Origin: Sulfurimonas sp.
Lineage (GTDB): Bacteria; Campylobacterota; Campylobacteria; Campylobacterales; Sulfurimonadaceae
Direction of reading: 5' to 3'
Length of the DNA stretch: 55,609 nucleotides
Assembly: GCF_026991475.1 (NCBI RefSeq)
Contig: NZ_JALXBK010000077.1
Coordinates: 1 to 55,609, forward strand
In this document: positions 33,552-43,182 of the stretch, piece after piece
Numbering within the stretch: position 1 is the stretch's first letter
How the letters are laid out: each line of letters begins with the position of its first letter
Translations under genes and position numbers: made by a program
Notes under the pieces: generated by a model
Databases searched by the model: none
What the model saw: the letters and a program-made list of their open reading frames with translations, nothing else
Told to the model about the DNA's origin: nothing

Positions 33552-34570
33552 TAGAATTTATTGACTATGGTCTTACGGTAAATAAAGTAGGTTACTGCAA
33601 GCCAAGTGAGTGAGAGTGCTGGGATTGTATAAAAATGTAAGATGCTTTGCAACCCAACTGTAACACCATAATAGAGTGCAATAGAGATAAACAGGTACAA
33701 ATAGACACGAGATTTTTGATGTCGTACCTGTACAACACCTATGGCTATAACAATGAAAAGAGAAATGATAGGAAAAAGACTTAGTAGTGTATCTGTTATA
33801 AACATTTTAACCTTATTTTTATGTCTATATTTTGAAAGCCAATATTCAAGAGGTTCTTCATAGGGATCAAGATGTGTTTTTAATGTATCATTAATCATCA
33901 TTGTTTTAAAATTAACTTGAGAGAGTTTTTTGGTTGAATAACTGTATCCCTCTCCATTTGTAAGTTTTAATCTAAGTATTCCTGAATCATTTATAATTTC
34001 TGCTTTTTTCGCAGAAATAAGTATCTCTTCTTTTCCTTTTTTATTGAATAAAAAGACCTTATAGTATGTTCCATCATCTTTCTTCCCTCCAAGATAGAGT
34101 AGCCAATCTCCAAAACTATTTCCAAATTCACTTGCTGCAAGATTAAATTTTGCTTCACTTTTTTTATATGAAACAAAATTTCTTGATAATACAGTAGAGT
34201 GCGGAAAGAGAACGAAAAAATCAAATGCTAAAATTATACTAAGTAAAAAAGCAGGTTTAAAGAGTGTTTTTATAAGGAACTTGGGTTCGATTCCAAGGGC
34301 AAACAGAACAATAATTTCATTGTCGTTTGAGAGTTTAAAGAGTGAAAGCGTTGCTGCTATAAAAAATGTTATGGGCAGGGTATAGAAAAGAATTTGAGGT
34401 AGTACAAAAAGATAGAGTTTGGTCATTTCCCAAATAGTCAGTTGAATTATTGCAGTATAAGCTGCTAGTTTTATCAAAAATATGACAGAAGCTATGGCAA
34501 AAAGAGGTAAAAATATAGATAAAAACAGCGTTGAAAGGTTTCTAAGTATATATTTTTGAAGTCTATCCAT
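33551..34570 (-). CDS. lptF: LptF/LptG-family lipopolysaccharide export permease
   Basis: This 339-aa permease is one of two transmembrane subunits of the LptBFG transporter that extracts lipopolysaccharide from the inner membrane. Membrane helices are at about 12-34, 52-75 and 95-115 and three more at 268-335, with a central periplasmic beta-jellyroll-like domain (130-260: KKDDGTYYKVFLF, EILISAKKAEII). The start MDRLQKYILRNLSTLFL is typical of YjgP/YjgQ. Which of F or G is not decided by sequence alone. It is upstream of truA with a 1-nt overlap and 14 nt downstream of the prepilin peptidase gene. Confidence 0.85.
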   Translation of the reverse strand: MDRLQKYILRNLSTLFLSIFLPLFAIASVIFLIKLAAYTAIIQLTIWEMTKLYLFVLPQILFYTLPITFFIAATLSLFKLSNDNEIIVLFALGIEPKFLIKTLFKPAFLLSIILAFDFFVLFPHSTVLSRNFVSYKKSEAKFNLAASEFGNSFGDWLLYLGGKKDDGTYYKVFLFNKKGKEEILISAKKAEIINDSGILRLKLTNGEGYSYSTKKLSQVNFKTMMINDTLKTHLDPYEEPLEYWLSKYRHKNKVKMFITDTLLSLFPIISLFIVIAIGVVQVRHQKSRVYLYLFISIALYYGVTVGLQSILHFYTIPALSLTWLAVTYFIYRKTIVNKF

Positions 34571-34584
34571 TTGTAAAAACTCTT

Positions 34585-35400
34585 TTAATAATTAGCATTG
34601 ATATAGGCTGCAATAGGAGTGTCTAGCATATATACTATAAAAGTAGCCATTGCTAAAAAAGGTACAAAAGGAACACGCTGTTGCTCTTTTGAACCTTTCA
34701 CTGTATAGAGCATAACTGGCATTGCCAAGAGTGCTGAGAGAAATATGGCAACGAGCCCTAGTTTTACACCAAGCAAGGCACCCATAGTAGCTGCGACCAT
34801 AATGTCACCTTCGCCCATTGCTTCTATAAATGGAGATCTGTCGAAGTGTTTATTCCAAGAGGTTTTTGTCTTTATCCCTGCTCTGTACACTGAAGATGTC
34901 AGGTAGTAAGAGAGTGAGAAACGCAGGAGAGTAAAGCCACCTGCAAAGAGGAGGGCATTTTGAAAATTGTTAAAAAGTCCTGTTATGCTCCATGCTCCAA
35001 AAATAGCAAAAAAGATTGCTAAAAGATTAAGTGAATCAGGAATCATTTTGTATTTTAAATCTATTACAGAGAGTGCTAAAAGCATTAAAAAACTCATTCC
35101 TATAAAGAAAAGAGGTAGGCTAAGAGAGTACTTGTAAACAAGTGCGGTGAAAATAACTCCTGAGAGGAGTTCGATAAGTGGATATTGTATAGAAATTTTA
35201 TTGGCGCAATAGGCACATTTTCCTTGTAAAAATATCCATGAGAGTAGGGGAATGTTATGCCATGGTTTAAGTTTATGACCACATGATGTACAGTGTGAAG
35301 CACCAAAAACGACACTCTCATCTTTTGGAATGCGAAGAATAACTACATTTAAAAATGAACCAAAAACTATGCCTAAAATAAATCCTATAAAAAGTTCCAT
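34585..35400 (-). CDS. pilD: Prepilin peptidase (type IV leader peptidase, PilD-like)
   Basis: This 271-aa membrane aspartyl protease cleaves and N-methylates type IV pilin-like precursors. It has the zinc-like tetracysteine CTSCGHKL and CAYCANKI, the catalytic Asp in DLKYKMIPD, and the second in GEGDIMVAA (GxGD motif). Seven or eight hydrophobic helices are visible. It overlaps the uppS stop by one base. Pilin processing here implies a type II secretion or natural-transformation pilus elsewhere in the genome, which is relevant to the possible uptake-sequence motif in this window (AAACGCAG at 34919). Confidence 0.93.
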   Translation of the reverse strand: MELFIGFILGIVFGSFLNVVILRIPKDESVVFGASHCTSCGHKLKPWHNIPLLSWIFLQGKCAYCANKISIQYPLIELLSGVIFTALVYKYSLSLPLFFIGMSFLMLLALSVIDLKYKMIPDSLNLLAIFFAIFGAWSITGLFNNFQNALLFAGGFTLLRFSLSYYLTSSVYRAGIKTKTSWNKHFDRSPFIEAMGEGDIMVAATMGALLGVKLGLVAIFLSALLAMPVMLYTVKGSKEQQRVPFVPFLAMATFIVYMLDTPIAAYINANY

Positions 35401-36077
35401 TATTTTAAACCTCCAAATCTACGCTCAATTTGTGTAAATTGCTTAACAATTTTTTGTAAATCTTTAGTTGTAAAATCTGGCCAGAGTTTATCGATGAAAA
35501 AGAGTTCTGCGTAAGCCGCCTGCCACAAAAGAAAGTTTGAAAGTCTCGTATCTCCACCTGTTCTGATGAGAATATCGACATCAGATTTACAATCAAGTGC
35601 ATTACTAAGCATCTCACTTGTAATCTCTTTTGAAGATTTTTTAAGTGAATTTACTGCACGGAGTATCTCGTCTTGTGCTCCATAATTAAGTGCTAAACTC
35701 TGTACAAGTCCATCGCAGTGAGCTGTTTTTTCTTCTACCATTTTTATGGTTTTTTGCAGGGATTTTGAAAAGGCTCTTATATCGCCTATTGGCTCAAATT
35801 TTACATTGTTCTCAAGGTAAGAGGGAAGTTCATCTTTAAGATATTTATCGAGTAATCGCATTAAAAATTCAACTTCTAAACGTGGTCTTTTCCAGTTTTC
35901 TGTAGAAAAAGCATAGAGAGTGAGTCGCTCTATCTCTTCACTGTTAGAGCAGTAAGTTGTGATTTCTTTGACGACTTTTGCACCTGCTTCATGACCTTTG
36001 ACACGTTTTTTTCCTTGCATCTCTGCCCATCTGCCATTGCCATCCATAATGATTGCTATATGTTTTGCTTTATTCAT
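35400..36077 (-). CDS. uppS: Undecaprenyl diphosphate synthase
   Basis: UppS is a cis-prenyltransferase making the C55 lipid carrier for peptidoglycan and surface glycans. The 225-aa protein has IIMDGNGRWAEMQGKKR with the catalytic Asp12 and the adjacent GRW. A segment LYAFSTENWKRP and the C-terminal DILIRTGGDTRLSNFLLWQ (RTGGDxRLSNF) are present. It starts 3 nt after coaBC ends and overlaps the prepilin peptidase gene by one base. Confidence 0.95.
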   Translation of the reverse strand: MNKAKHIAIIMDGNGRWAEMQGKKRVKGHEAGAKVVKEITTYCSNSEEIERLTLYAFSTENWKRPRLEVEFLMRLLDKYLKDELPSYLENNVKFEPIGDIRAFSKSLQKTIKMVEEKTAHCDGLVQSLALNYGAQDEILRAVNSLKKSSKEITSEMLSNALDCKSDVDILIRTGGDTRLSNFLLWQAAYAELFFIDKLWPDFTTKDLQKIVKQFTQIERRFGGLK

Positions 36078-36080
36078 TTT

Positions 36081-37355
36081 TTACTCAGATAATTTTTTTG
36101 AGTGTGAGATAATTCTGAATGAAAGGGTTAGTTTGTCACTTTGAAGGAGTAAAATATTTTTATCATTTGTGATAAACTCTATCTCATTTACATCAGTTCC
36201 AAAACTTGAAGAGTCTTTGAGTAGATTAAGACAAACTGCATCAAGATTTTTATTTTCAAGCATATTGACTGCGTTTGACTTTGCCTTCTGCTCATCCATC
36301 TCAGCTTTAAAACCTATCACAGTGATGCCCTCTTTATCAATTGTATTTAAAATATCAATATTTTTTTTCAAAGGAAGCTCCCAGCTCTCGCCCAAAGACT
36401 CTTTTTTGAGTTTTCCATCTTGTGGAAACTCTGCAATATAATCACTTACAGCCGCCGCCATAAAAAGAAAAGGTCTTTTTTGAATAATATGTATATGCTC
36501 ATCTCTTACAAGTGTTGCTTTTGAGAGTTTGCCTTTTTTTGCAATACGTACTGAATCGGTGAGGTACTCGAGCATCTCTGCTGTGCTTGCAACATCAATT
36601 TTGTGCATATTTTCAGGTAAATTTTCATCAAACCTTGTAGCAATAAGGTTTACATCTGCACCTTTTAAGTAGAGTGCCGTAGCTAGAGCAGAGGCCATTT
36701 TTCCACTTGAAAAGTTTGAAATGTAGCGCACTTCATCTATTTTTTCTACCGTTCCTCCACCGGTAATGATAACCCGTCTATCTGTCCAGTACTCTTCTTT
36801 TAGAAGTTCTCTACTTGTTTGGTAGAAAATATTTAGAGGCTCTGCCATCGCTCCATCACCTATAGTTTTACATGCGAGTTCTTTTGTCTGTGTCTCTAGT
36901 ATTGTGTAATTTGCTATGCCAAGCATTTTAAGATTTGCCTGTGTAATAGGGTTTTGAAGCATATTTGTATTTGCCGATGGTGCTAATATTTTCATACCGT
37001 TAAAGGCAAGGGCTGATTGGAGTAGAATGTTGTCTGCTATTGCATTTGCAAGTTTTGCAATGGTATTTGCAGATGCTGGAGCAATGACCATAATATCTGC
37101 CCATTCGCTGATTTTAATGTGGTTATGTTCATTTGCCCAAGACTCATTGGTATCATCAAGCACTCTGTTTGATGAGAGTGTCTCAAATGTAAGAGGGGTT
37201 ATGAATTTTTTTGCAGCAGGAGTCATTACAACTTTTACTTCTGCACCTGCTTTTACGAAATATCGTAAAAGTTCAAGAGATTTGTAAATGGCAATGGAAC
37301 CTGTCACGCCAAGGAGAATCTTTTTGTTTTTAATCAAATCTACTGGTATATTCAT
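36081..37355 (-). CDS. coaBC: Bifunctional phosphopantothenoylcysteine decarboxylase / phosphopantothenate-cysteine ligase
   Basis: CoaBC makes 4'-phosphopantetheine from phosphopantothenate and cysteine for coenzyme A. The N-terminal CoaC flavodomain has GVTGSIAIYKSLELLR, the catalytic His in NEHNHIKIS and the APASANTIAKLANAIADN segment. A Cys lies in ELACKTIGDGAMAEP. The CoaB part has GGGTVEKIDEVRYISNFSSG and AAAVSDY. I place the start at 37355, where GGGAG lies six bases upstream, giving about 424 aa. An upstream extension to 37433 adds 26 residues with no support. It leads the coaBC-uppS-pilD-lptF-truA set on the minus strand. Confidence 0.93.
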   Translation of the reverse strand: MNIPVDLIKNKKILLGVTGSIAIYKSLELLRYFVKAGAEVKVVMTPAAKKFITPLTFETLSSNRVLDDTNESWANEHNHIKISEWADIMVIAPASANTIAKLANAIADNILLQSALAFNGMKILAPSANTNMLQNPITQANLKMLGIANYTILETQTKELACKTIGDGAMAEPLNIFYQTSRELLKEEYWTDRRVIITGGGTVEKIDEVRYISNFSSGKMASALATALYLKGADVNLIATRFDENLPENMHKIDVASTAEMLEYLTDSVRIAKKGKLSKATLVRDEHIHIIQKRPFLFMAAAVSDYIAEFPQDGKLKKESLGESWELPLKKNIDILNTIDKEGITVIGFKAEMDEQKAKSNAVNMLENKNLDAVCLNLLKDSSSFGTDVNEIEFITNDKNILLLQSDKLTLSFRIISHSKKLSE

Positions 37356-37525
37356 AATAGCTCCCTCGTTTATCTGTCTGTATTTTATCAAAAAATTCTT
37401 AGTCTTTACAAAAATTGTTACGAGAGTAAACATATTTGTAAGGTTGTTCCAATAATTGGGACTATAAATATTAAATTTTATATCTATGCACTAAAATTAA
37501 TGCAATATAAACAAAGGTAATAAAT

Positions 37526-38329
37526 ATGACAAAAACCCTCTTAGAAAATATTGACAATATTCCACCGCTTCCAGAATCAGTACAGGAAGTTGAGCGTGTT
37601 TATAATAATTCAGATTCTACACTTGATGATATGCAAAAAGCGATAGAAAAAGATCCAATACTTACAGCAAATATACTGCGTTTAGTGAACTCTCCTGCAT
37701 ATGGTTTGAAACATCAAATCACTGATCTTAAGCAAGCTGTCTCTCTTCTTGGAAAAGATACTATTAGAACATTTGCATTAGGAAGTGTTTCCAATGATTT
37801 TGAGATAGATCTCTCACCATATGGTATGACAAAAGAGCAGTTTGCAACAGCGTGTGACAAACAGCTCTCTTTAGTTGTTAATTGGCTTCGTAGAACTGAA
37901 GGGCAAAACCTTTCTCTTTTAGCTCCTGCTGCGTTTTTGGTAGATTTAGGACGTGTAATAATTTCTAAAACACTACTTGAAGATAATAAAGCTGACATTA
38001 TAGAAAAAGCACTTTTAGCAGGTGAAGATATTTCAAATGCTGAAAAAACTGCCTGTGGTGCGCAAACGACTGATGTTACAGCAACACTTTTTCACAGATG
38101 GAATCTTGACCCTGAAATAGTACATATCATTCGCTATAGTGATGATCCAGAAGGTGCAACACCAGATGAGCAGAGAATGGCAGCAGAGTTAAAAGCTGTT
38201 CGTGAAACTGTTATGCCAAACGGTGAGATAACCGATGAATCGATTGCCACTGCAAAGAATACTATAGAAGAATTTGGACTTGATATGGCAAGTTATGAAA
38301 AAGCTCTTGAAAAATTGATGGACGCGTAG
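37526..38329 (+). CDS. HDOD-domain signalling protein
   Basis: This 267-aa single-domain protein belongs to the HDOD family, HD-domain relatives without catalytic metal ligands, which often act in c-di-GMP or stress signalling. The start reads IDNIPPLPESVQEVERVYNN, followed by DPILTANILRLVNSPAYG. The AVSLLGKDTIRTFAL and LLAPAAFLVDLGRVIIS segments complete the family pattern, with HRWNLDPEIVHIIRY later. It sits divergent from coaBC with 92 nt between and is followed after 3 nt by a small membrane protein gene. CTGCGTTT motifs are at 37676 and 37929. Confidence 0.85.
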   Translation: MTKTLLENIDNIPPLPESVQEVERVYNNSDSTLDDMQKAIEKDPILTANILRLVNSPAYGLKHQITDLKQAVSLLGKDTIRTFALGSVSNDFEIDLSPYGMTKEQFATACDKQLSLVVNWLRRTEGQNLSLLAPAAFLVDLGRVIISKTLLEDNKADIIEKALLAGEDISNAEKTACGAQTTDVTATLFHRWNLDPEIVHIIRYSDDPEGATPDEQRMAAELKAVRETVMPNGEITDESIATAKNTIEEFGLDMASYEKALEKLMDA

Positions 38330-38332
38330 TCT

Positions 38333-38521
38333 TTGATATTTGATCCACAAAAAAACGAGATGTTTGGAGCAAAAACAGTCTCGATTTTTATTGTTGTTAT
38401 GTTAATTATTTACTATGTAGTATGGAGATTTTTTTTACAAGAGGGTGGTCATCCCTCTGTGCAACAAGAGATCTCTTCTTCTAAAGAAGTGCAGCATGCG
38501 CACATTTTAAAGGGAAAGTGA
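38333..38521 (+). CDS. Small single-helix membrane protein, 62 aa
   Basis: This 62-aa protein has one membrane helix (about 14-35, TVSIFIVVMLIIYYVVWRFF) followed by a hydrophilic C-terminus EGGHPSVQQEISSSKEVQHA. It starts at a TTG (38333) 3 nt after the HDOD stop; an internal ATG at 38360 would remove nine residues. It ends 3 nt before the convergent glmU stop. Not recognised. It is in operon with the HDOD gene. Confidence 0.55.
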   Translation: MIFDPQKNEMFGAKTVSIFIVVMLIIYYVVWRFFLQEGGHPSVQQEISSSKEVQHAHILKGK

Positions 38522-38524
38522 AAT

Positions 38525-39829
38525 CTACTTTTTACCAAAAAATTTGTAGTAGAAGTTTTTAATGGTTTTGAGTTTTGTTCGGCTAAGAGCCAGTGAGCCT
38601 TTCTCAACTGTGCCACTTGTTACTGTAGTACCTGCTGCTATCATGACATCATCTTCAATGGTGAGAGGTGCTACGAGTTGTGAATCAGAACCTATGAAGA
38701 CATTTTTACCAATGATGGTTTTGTACTTGTTAATGCCGTCATAGTTACAAGTGATGGTTCCTGCACCTATATTTGTTCCCTCATCTATCTCTGCATCACC
38801 CAAATAACTTAAATGTCCTGCTTTTACCCCTTTAAGTGTCGCTTTTTTCACCTCTACAAAGTTACCAATGTGTGTATTTTCTATGTTTGAGAGAGGACGA
38901 AGATGTGCCATTGGACCACAATCTGAATTTTTCATAATGCTATCTTCTACAACACTACCTGCTTTTATATGAGAATTGATGATGTGAGAGTTGCCTGTAA
39001 TTCGGCATCCATTTTCAACAATACACTCTCCCTCAAACGCAACACCCTCTTCGATATAGATAGTCTCTGGAAGTTGCATTGTTACACCTGCTTGCATCCA
39101 TCTATTTCTGATGCGTCTTTGCATAATAACTTCTGAATCAGCTAAATCTTTTTTAGAATTTACACCCTTAAAATGCTCTTCATCAACAAGAATTGGCACA
39201 ACAGTTCCCTCTTCCTCTTTTACCATAGCTACAACATCTGTGAGGTAGTACTCTTTTTGGGCATTGTCATTGCTTAGTTCTGGAATGTATCTCTCTAAAA
39301 TTACTTTTGAAAAAGCATATATACCTGCGTTCACAGTTGTTGTATTGAGCTCTGCTTCATCGGCATCTTTTTGCTCAACTATATACTCCACACGGTCATT
39401 TCTGATAATAACCCTGCCGTATCCGTCTGGATTTTCAAGATCAAATATACTCATAATTACATCAGCTTGTATCTCTAAAAATCCGTGGAGTGCTTCAGCC
39501 GTGATGAGCGGCATATCGCCATTGAGGACTAAAACTTTGTCATTTTTTGGCTCTACATTCATCATAGCACCGCCAGTTCCTGGAAACTTATTGGCATCTT
39601 GTGTGACAAAGTTAATGTTGTCGAAGTAGCTGCTTATCTCTTTAATGACAGCCTCTTTTTGATGTGCTACTACAACAGTAATATCATCAGAAATTTTCAA
39701 TGACTCTTTGATGATATGATAAAGCATAGGCTTGCCACTTATAGAGTGAAGGACTTTTGCCTTGTTTGATTTCATACGACTGCCTTTTCCAGCAGCTAAA
39801 ATTACTATACTTATATTCTCTTTCATCAT
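38525..39829 (-). CDS. glmU: Bifunctional UDP-GlcNAc pyrophosphorylase / glucosamine-1-phosphate N-acetyltransferase
   Basis: GlmU makes UDP-N-acetylglucosamine, precursor of peptidoglycan and lipopolysaccharide. The 434-aa protein has the pyrophosphorylase loop [19 protein letters not shown] (about 10-28) and [10 protein letters not shown] left-handed beta-helix acetyltransferase part has [30 protein letters not shown] and [10 protein letters not shown]. It is slightly shorter than the E. coli enzyme (456). It precedes the surface-glycan genes on the same strand with a 50-nt gap, so the two may be transcribed independently. Confidence 0.95.
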   Translation of the reverse strand: MMKENISIVILAAGKGSRMKSNKAKVLHSISGKPMLYHIIKESLKISDDITVVVAHQKEAVIKEISSYFDNINFVTQDANKFPGTGGAMMNVEPKNDKVLVLNGDMPLITAEALHGFLEIQADVIMSIFDLENPDGYGRVIIRNDRVEYIVEQKDADEAELNTTTVNAGIYAFSKVILERYIPELSNDNAQKEYYLTDVVAMVKEEEGTVVPILVDEEHFKGVNSKKDLADSEVIMQRRIRNRWMQAGVTMQLPETIYIEEGVAFEGECIVENGCRITGNSHIINSHIKAGSVVEDSIMKNSDCGPMAHLRPLSNIENTHIGNFVEVKKATLKGVKAGHLSYLGDAEIDEGTNIGAGTITCNYDGINKYKTIIGKNVFIGSDSQLVAPLTIEDDVMIAAGTTVTSGTVEKGSLALSRTKLKTIKNFYYKFFGKK

Positions 39830-39879
39830 TTATTTATTCCTCTGTTTATTCATAGTTTATTTTTGTGACATTATAACAT

Positions 39880-40548
39880 TTATTTTTTTAATCTATTACG
39901 CATTTTATCGTAAATAAAAAGTGTTGCAAGTATGCCGACAACAGTTCCTGCGATGATATCGCTGATAAAATGGTCATCTGCCAAAATTCTTCCGCTTGCA
40001 AATGTGATTCCTAAAATTATCCAAAGGTAAAGATAGCGAGGAAAGAGCAGATACATAACTGTAAATGTGGTAGCGATGGTAACAGTATGTCCTGATGGAA
40101 ATGAAGCATACGTGGTATGATGATGAAACATCGTAATATAATGATATTTTAGTTGTGCAAAAAAGCCCTTGTCATAGTTTTGAAAGAGTAAAAATCCATA
40201 CTCCTCAGGAGAATGATGTAATCCTACTGGACGAACTCTTGAAAATATCCATTTTAGTAGTATACTCACAAGACCTGAAAAAATATTTGCATAAAAAAGA
40301 AAGAGAAATCTATTTTTGTAAAGCTCAGTATCTTTAATATATTTAAAAAATAAAAATCCTAAAAGACCAGCTCCAATATACCATTGAGATTCTCCTGTAA
40401 GACTTAAAAGTTCTCCAAAATGATGGAATGTTTCTCGATGTATATAAAAATATCTAGCGACAGGCTTATCAAAAAAATTGTAACTAATAATTATAAGAGG
40501 AATTGCAATAATAAATGCCGTAAAAAACAGTTTTTTAGTTAATTTCAT
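39880..40548 (-). CDS. PAP2-family membrane phosphatase
   Basis: This 222-aa membrane protein has the three PAP2 motifs: KWIFSRVRP (KxxxxxxRP), YASFPSGHT (PSGH) and SGRILADDHFISD (SRxxxxxHxxxD; Ser-Gly-Arg variant). Five or six hydrophobic segments are present. Members dephosphorylate lipid A (LpxE/LpxF), undecaprenyl diphosphate or phosphatidylglycerol phosphate. Clustering with a GT39 glycosyltransferase (4-nt overlap) and GT9 suggests a lipid-A or carrier-lipid role, not proven. Confidence 0.85.
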   Translation of the reverse strand: MKLTKKLFFTAFIIAIPLIIISYNFFDKPVARYFYIHRETFHHFGELLSLTGESQWYIGAGLLGFLFFKYIKDTELYKNRFLFLFYANIFSGLVSILLKWIFSRVRPVGLHHSPEEYGFLLFQNYDKGFFAQLKYHYITMFHHHTTYASFPSGHTVTIATTFTVMYLLFPRYLYLWIILGITFASGRILADDHFISDIIAGTVVGILATLFIYDKMRNRLKK

Positions 40549-41975
40549 TTAAGTCCTTGAAAGTTTTTACACATTACTAGATTGATAGTATTAATTTTAT
40601 GATTTGAAATATTGATGTCAAAGCTCTCTATTGGATAAACTTTGTCACATTTCATAGTAGAAGCTATATTTTTATGGAAAAAATGCGTGTTAATGATTAT
40701 CATATCTTTTCCTTTCTTGTGCTTATCCTCCCAAAAGTCAAACTGATCTTTTTTATTGTCAAGTAGATAGACTTTTGAAGAGTATTTGCGGTCATAAAAC
40801 ATAGCTCGAGAAGCAAGTGTCCAATTTGTAACAGCTAGTGCCTCTTTTTTATCATTAGTTATCACTGCGTTTGCACGCTTCATAATTGTATTCCAACCAT
40901 AAATATCTCTATGAATTGATTGATAATTTGGCTGTGGAATGAATTTGAACACAAGCTCTGCATAGGCAAGTATACTAATAAAAAGTCCAAAAATGATGGC
41001 ATATTTAACATATTTTTTAGAAATATCTAGCATATAGTAAGTACCTAATGGAATAAAAAGTAGATAAAAGAGTGCCGACCAGTGAGGGAGGGCAGTTTTA
41101 TAGAGTGAAGCATAAGTGAAAAATGATATAAGTGTTAAACCAAAGAGTCCAGAAAGAAAAATGGTATCATTTTTGCTAAAAAATGATTTGTATAGTCCAT
41201 AAAAAGCTAAAGGAACAAGCAGAGGATTATATGCTCCAAACTGTGTTGCTATTGATTTAAAAAAGCCACCCCAATGAATATGTTTACTTCCCACAACATG
41301 AGAACTTTGGTAACTAAAACTAATCCAGTTATGTTGGATATTCCAATAAAGAACTGGAGAGATAAGGAGAAGTGCAATGAGTATAGTGAGTAAAAGTTTG
41401 GGTGAGTAAAAGAGTTTAAATTCTTTTTTTATTAAAAAATAGAGAATGATAGGAATGATAAAGAGTACTGCTGTATATTTACTTAGTCCCGCAACTCCTA
41501 GCAAAATACCTAGAATAATCCAATTTTTTGTAGAGGGTTTTTTTTCAAGGTTAATCACTACAAAAATGATGGGAATAATTAGTAAAAAGAGCAGGGTATC
41601 TGGCATAAGCATTAAAAAGAGTGCATTAAAAATAAAAGAGGCATAGAGTGCTAAAACCGCTATGAAAGTTTTTGTAGCATTTTTATTTATATTATAGATA
41701 AGTTTATATAAAAATAGGGATGTAAAAAATCCAATAACTACTGCACTAACACGAGCGCCAAATTCATTGAGTCCAAAGATAGAAGTAAAAATATACTGTG
41801 TCCACCCAACAAGCGGAGGGTGGTCAAAGTAGCTCCAATCAAGATGAATACCATAAAGGACATAGTGTGCTTCATCGACACCAAGACCAACATGAGGTGC
41901 TATAAGTAGTCTAAGAATAGCTACAACTGTAATGAAAAGAAGAAAACTTCTATGTTCTTTATTTAGAAAGTTCAT
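40545..41975 (-). CDS. GT39-like membrane glycosyltransferase (ArnT/PMT family)
   Basis: This membrane protein of about 476 aa has many helices and the opening signature VGLGVDEAHYVLYG (DE in the first periplasmic loop) followed by WSYFDHPPLVGWTQYIF, typical of the PMT_2/ArnT family, which transfers sugars from lipid carriers to lipid A or proteins. The ATG at 41975 is chosen over the TTG at 41978. It overlaps the GT9 gene by 17 nt and the PAP2 gene by 4 nt. A decayed relative of the same family lies 2.4 kb upstream (44373-44717), evidence of duplication or replacement here. Confidence 0.85.
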   Translation of the reverse strand: MNFLNKEHRSFLLFITVVAILRLLIAPHVGLGVDEAHYVLYGIHLDWSYFDHPPLVGWTQYIFTSIFGLNEFGARVSAVVIGFFTSLFLYKLIYNINKNATKTFIAVLALYASFIFNALFLMLMPDTLLFLLIIPIIFVVINLEKKPSTKNWIILGILLGVAGLSKYTAVLFIIPIILYFLIKKEFKLFYSPKLLLTILIALLLISPVLYWNIQHNWISFSYQSSHVVGSKHIHWGGFFKSIATQFGAYNPLLVPLAFYGLYKSFFSKNDTIFLSGLFGLTLISFFTYASLYKTALPHWSALFYLLFIPLGTYYMLDISKKYVKYAIIFGLFISILAYAELVFKFIPQPNYQSIHRDIYGWNTIMKRANAVITNDKKEALAVTNWTLASRAMFYDRKYSSKVYLLDNKKDQFDFWEDKHKKGKDMIIINTHFFHKNIASTMKCDKVYPIESFDINISNHKINTINLVMCKNFQGLK

Positions 41976-43182
41976 CAAGTTTAAATTTCAGTGTGTTAAA
42001 CACCAAATCAGGTGTAATAATTTTGATACATTGGTTATCACTACAAGGTGTTTTTCTATGGTTAGAAGCACTTACACAAGGACTACAAGCCATTCCTGCA
42101 AATATTGGTGTGCTTGGCCCTAATGAGCCATATAGTGCTGGTGTTTCAGGTCCAAAAATTACAAAAGTATGCATGTTTGTAATTGAAGCAAAGTGTGCAG
42201 GACCAGAGTCGTTTGTAAGCATAAATGCACTTACACTGTAAAGTGCAGGAAGTTGTAAAAATTTCACACCTCCTGCGAAGTTGATACAGCGTTTGTCTCC
42301 TATATAGTCAGCAAGAAGTTGTGCTCCATCTTTTTCAGATGGGGCACCGGTCAGTAGGACAATGGCGTCTTTATTGTAAGCTAAAATCTTTTTGATGACC
42401 TCACCATAATTTTCCCTGTCCCATCTTCTTTGTGGCAGTAGGTCTGAAGCATTTGAGTTTACTAAAATTACAGGATTTTTCTCTCTGTCAAACCCTTCGT
42501 ACATATCTGTAATTATGGCAATAACAGACTCTTTCTCTTCATCACTAATAACTGCTTTTGCAATTTGAATCTCTTCATCAGGGATGATGCGCTTTGTAAA
42601 GGGAAGTTCCTGCTTTTCACTAAGAAGTGCATCCACTAAAGCGATGAAGTTTTTAGCAATATGTTGATGTGGATTGTACGCTACTTTATGTGTTAAAAAA
42701 TCACCACGGTAAAGTCCTTCATTATGAAAAGCGTGAAAACCAACACGGTTTGATGCACCGCTGGCAGCTGTTAAAAGGGCTGTAAAACGGGAGAAAAGCT
42801 CTAAATCGATCACGGAGTCTATCTCTTTTTCTCTACACCATTTTAAAAACTCTAAGGAAGTTTGTGCAATTTCAACTATGCCGCTCTCATCAATAGTAAA
42901 TATATTTTTTTCAGGTACAGTTTCAAGAAGTTGCAATGAGACTTTGTTCTTTGAAAAGATTACAAAAAAGAGTTCTCCTTCAATATTTGCTTTGAGTTTA
43001 CGCATGGCTGGATCAACTAAAATAGCACTTCCCATCTCTGAGAGCTCTATAAGTAGTACATTTCTAGGTTTTTTTTGTTTTGGTTCTACAAAAAAATCAT
43101 ATGTTTTTTTTATAAGAGTACCAGTAAATGCAAGTGGAATCCCTGCATAATGGTCAATGTTTCTCATAGTATTTACATTCAT
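41959..43182 (-). CDS. Glycosyltransferase family 9 (heptosyltransferase-like)
   Basis: This 407-aa cytoplasmic glycosyltransferase has the GT9 landmarks LIELSEMGSAILVDP near the N-terminus, CREKEIDSVIDLELFSRFTA in the middle, and the C-terminal SVSAFMLTNDSGPAHFASI with the NDSGPxH motif. The ending FGPETPALYGSLGP with MACSPCVSASNHRKTPCSD is also family-like. It would add heptose or another sugar to lipopolysaccharide core. It overlaps the GT39 and UPF0104 genes, so the set forms one operon. Confidence 0.88.
   Translation of the reverse strand: MNVNTMRNIDHYAGIPLAFTGTLIKKTYDFFVEPKQKKPRNVLLIELSEMGSAILVDPAMRKLKANIEGELFFVIFSKNKVSLQLLETVPEKNIFTIDESGIVEIAQTSLEFLKWCREKEIDSVIDLELFSRFTALLTAASGASNRVGFHAFHNEGLYRGDFLTHKVAYNPHQHIAKNFIALVDALLSEKQELPFTKRIIPDEEIQIAKAVISDEEKESVIAIITDMYEGFDREKNPVILVNSNASDLLPQRRWDRENYGEVIKKILAYNKDAIVLLTGAPSEKDGAQLLADYIGDKRCINFAGGVKFLQLPALYSVSAFMLTNDSGPAHFASITNMHTFVIFGPETPALYGSLGPSTPIFAGMACSPCVSASNHRKTPCSDNQCIKIITPDLVFNTLKFKLDELSK

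Noticed and set aside
37356-37433. 26-residue N-terminal extension of coaBC
   Set aside because: CoaBC normally begins near the VTGSIAIYK strand, and the ATG at 37355 has GGGAG upstream.
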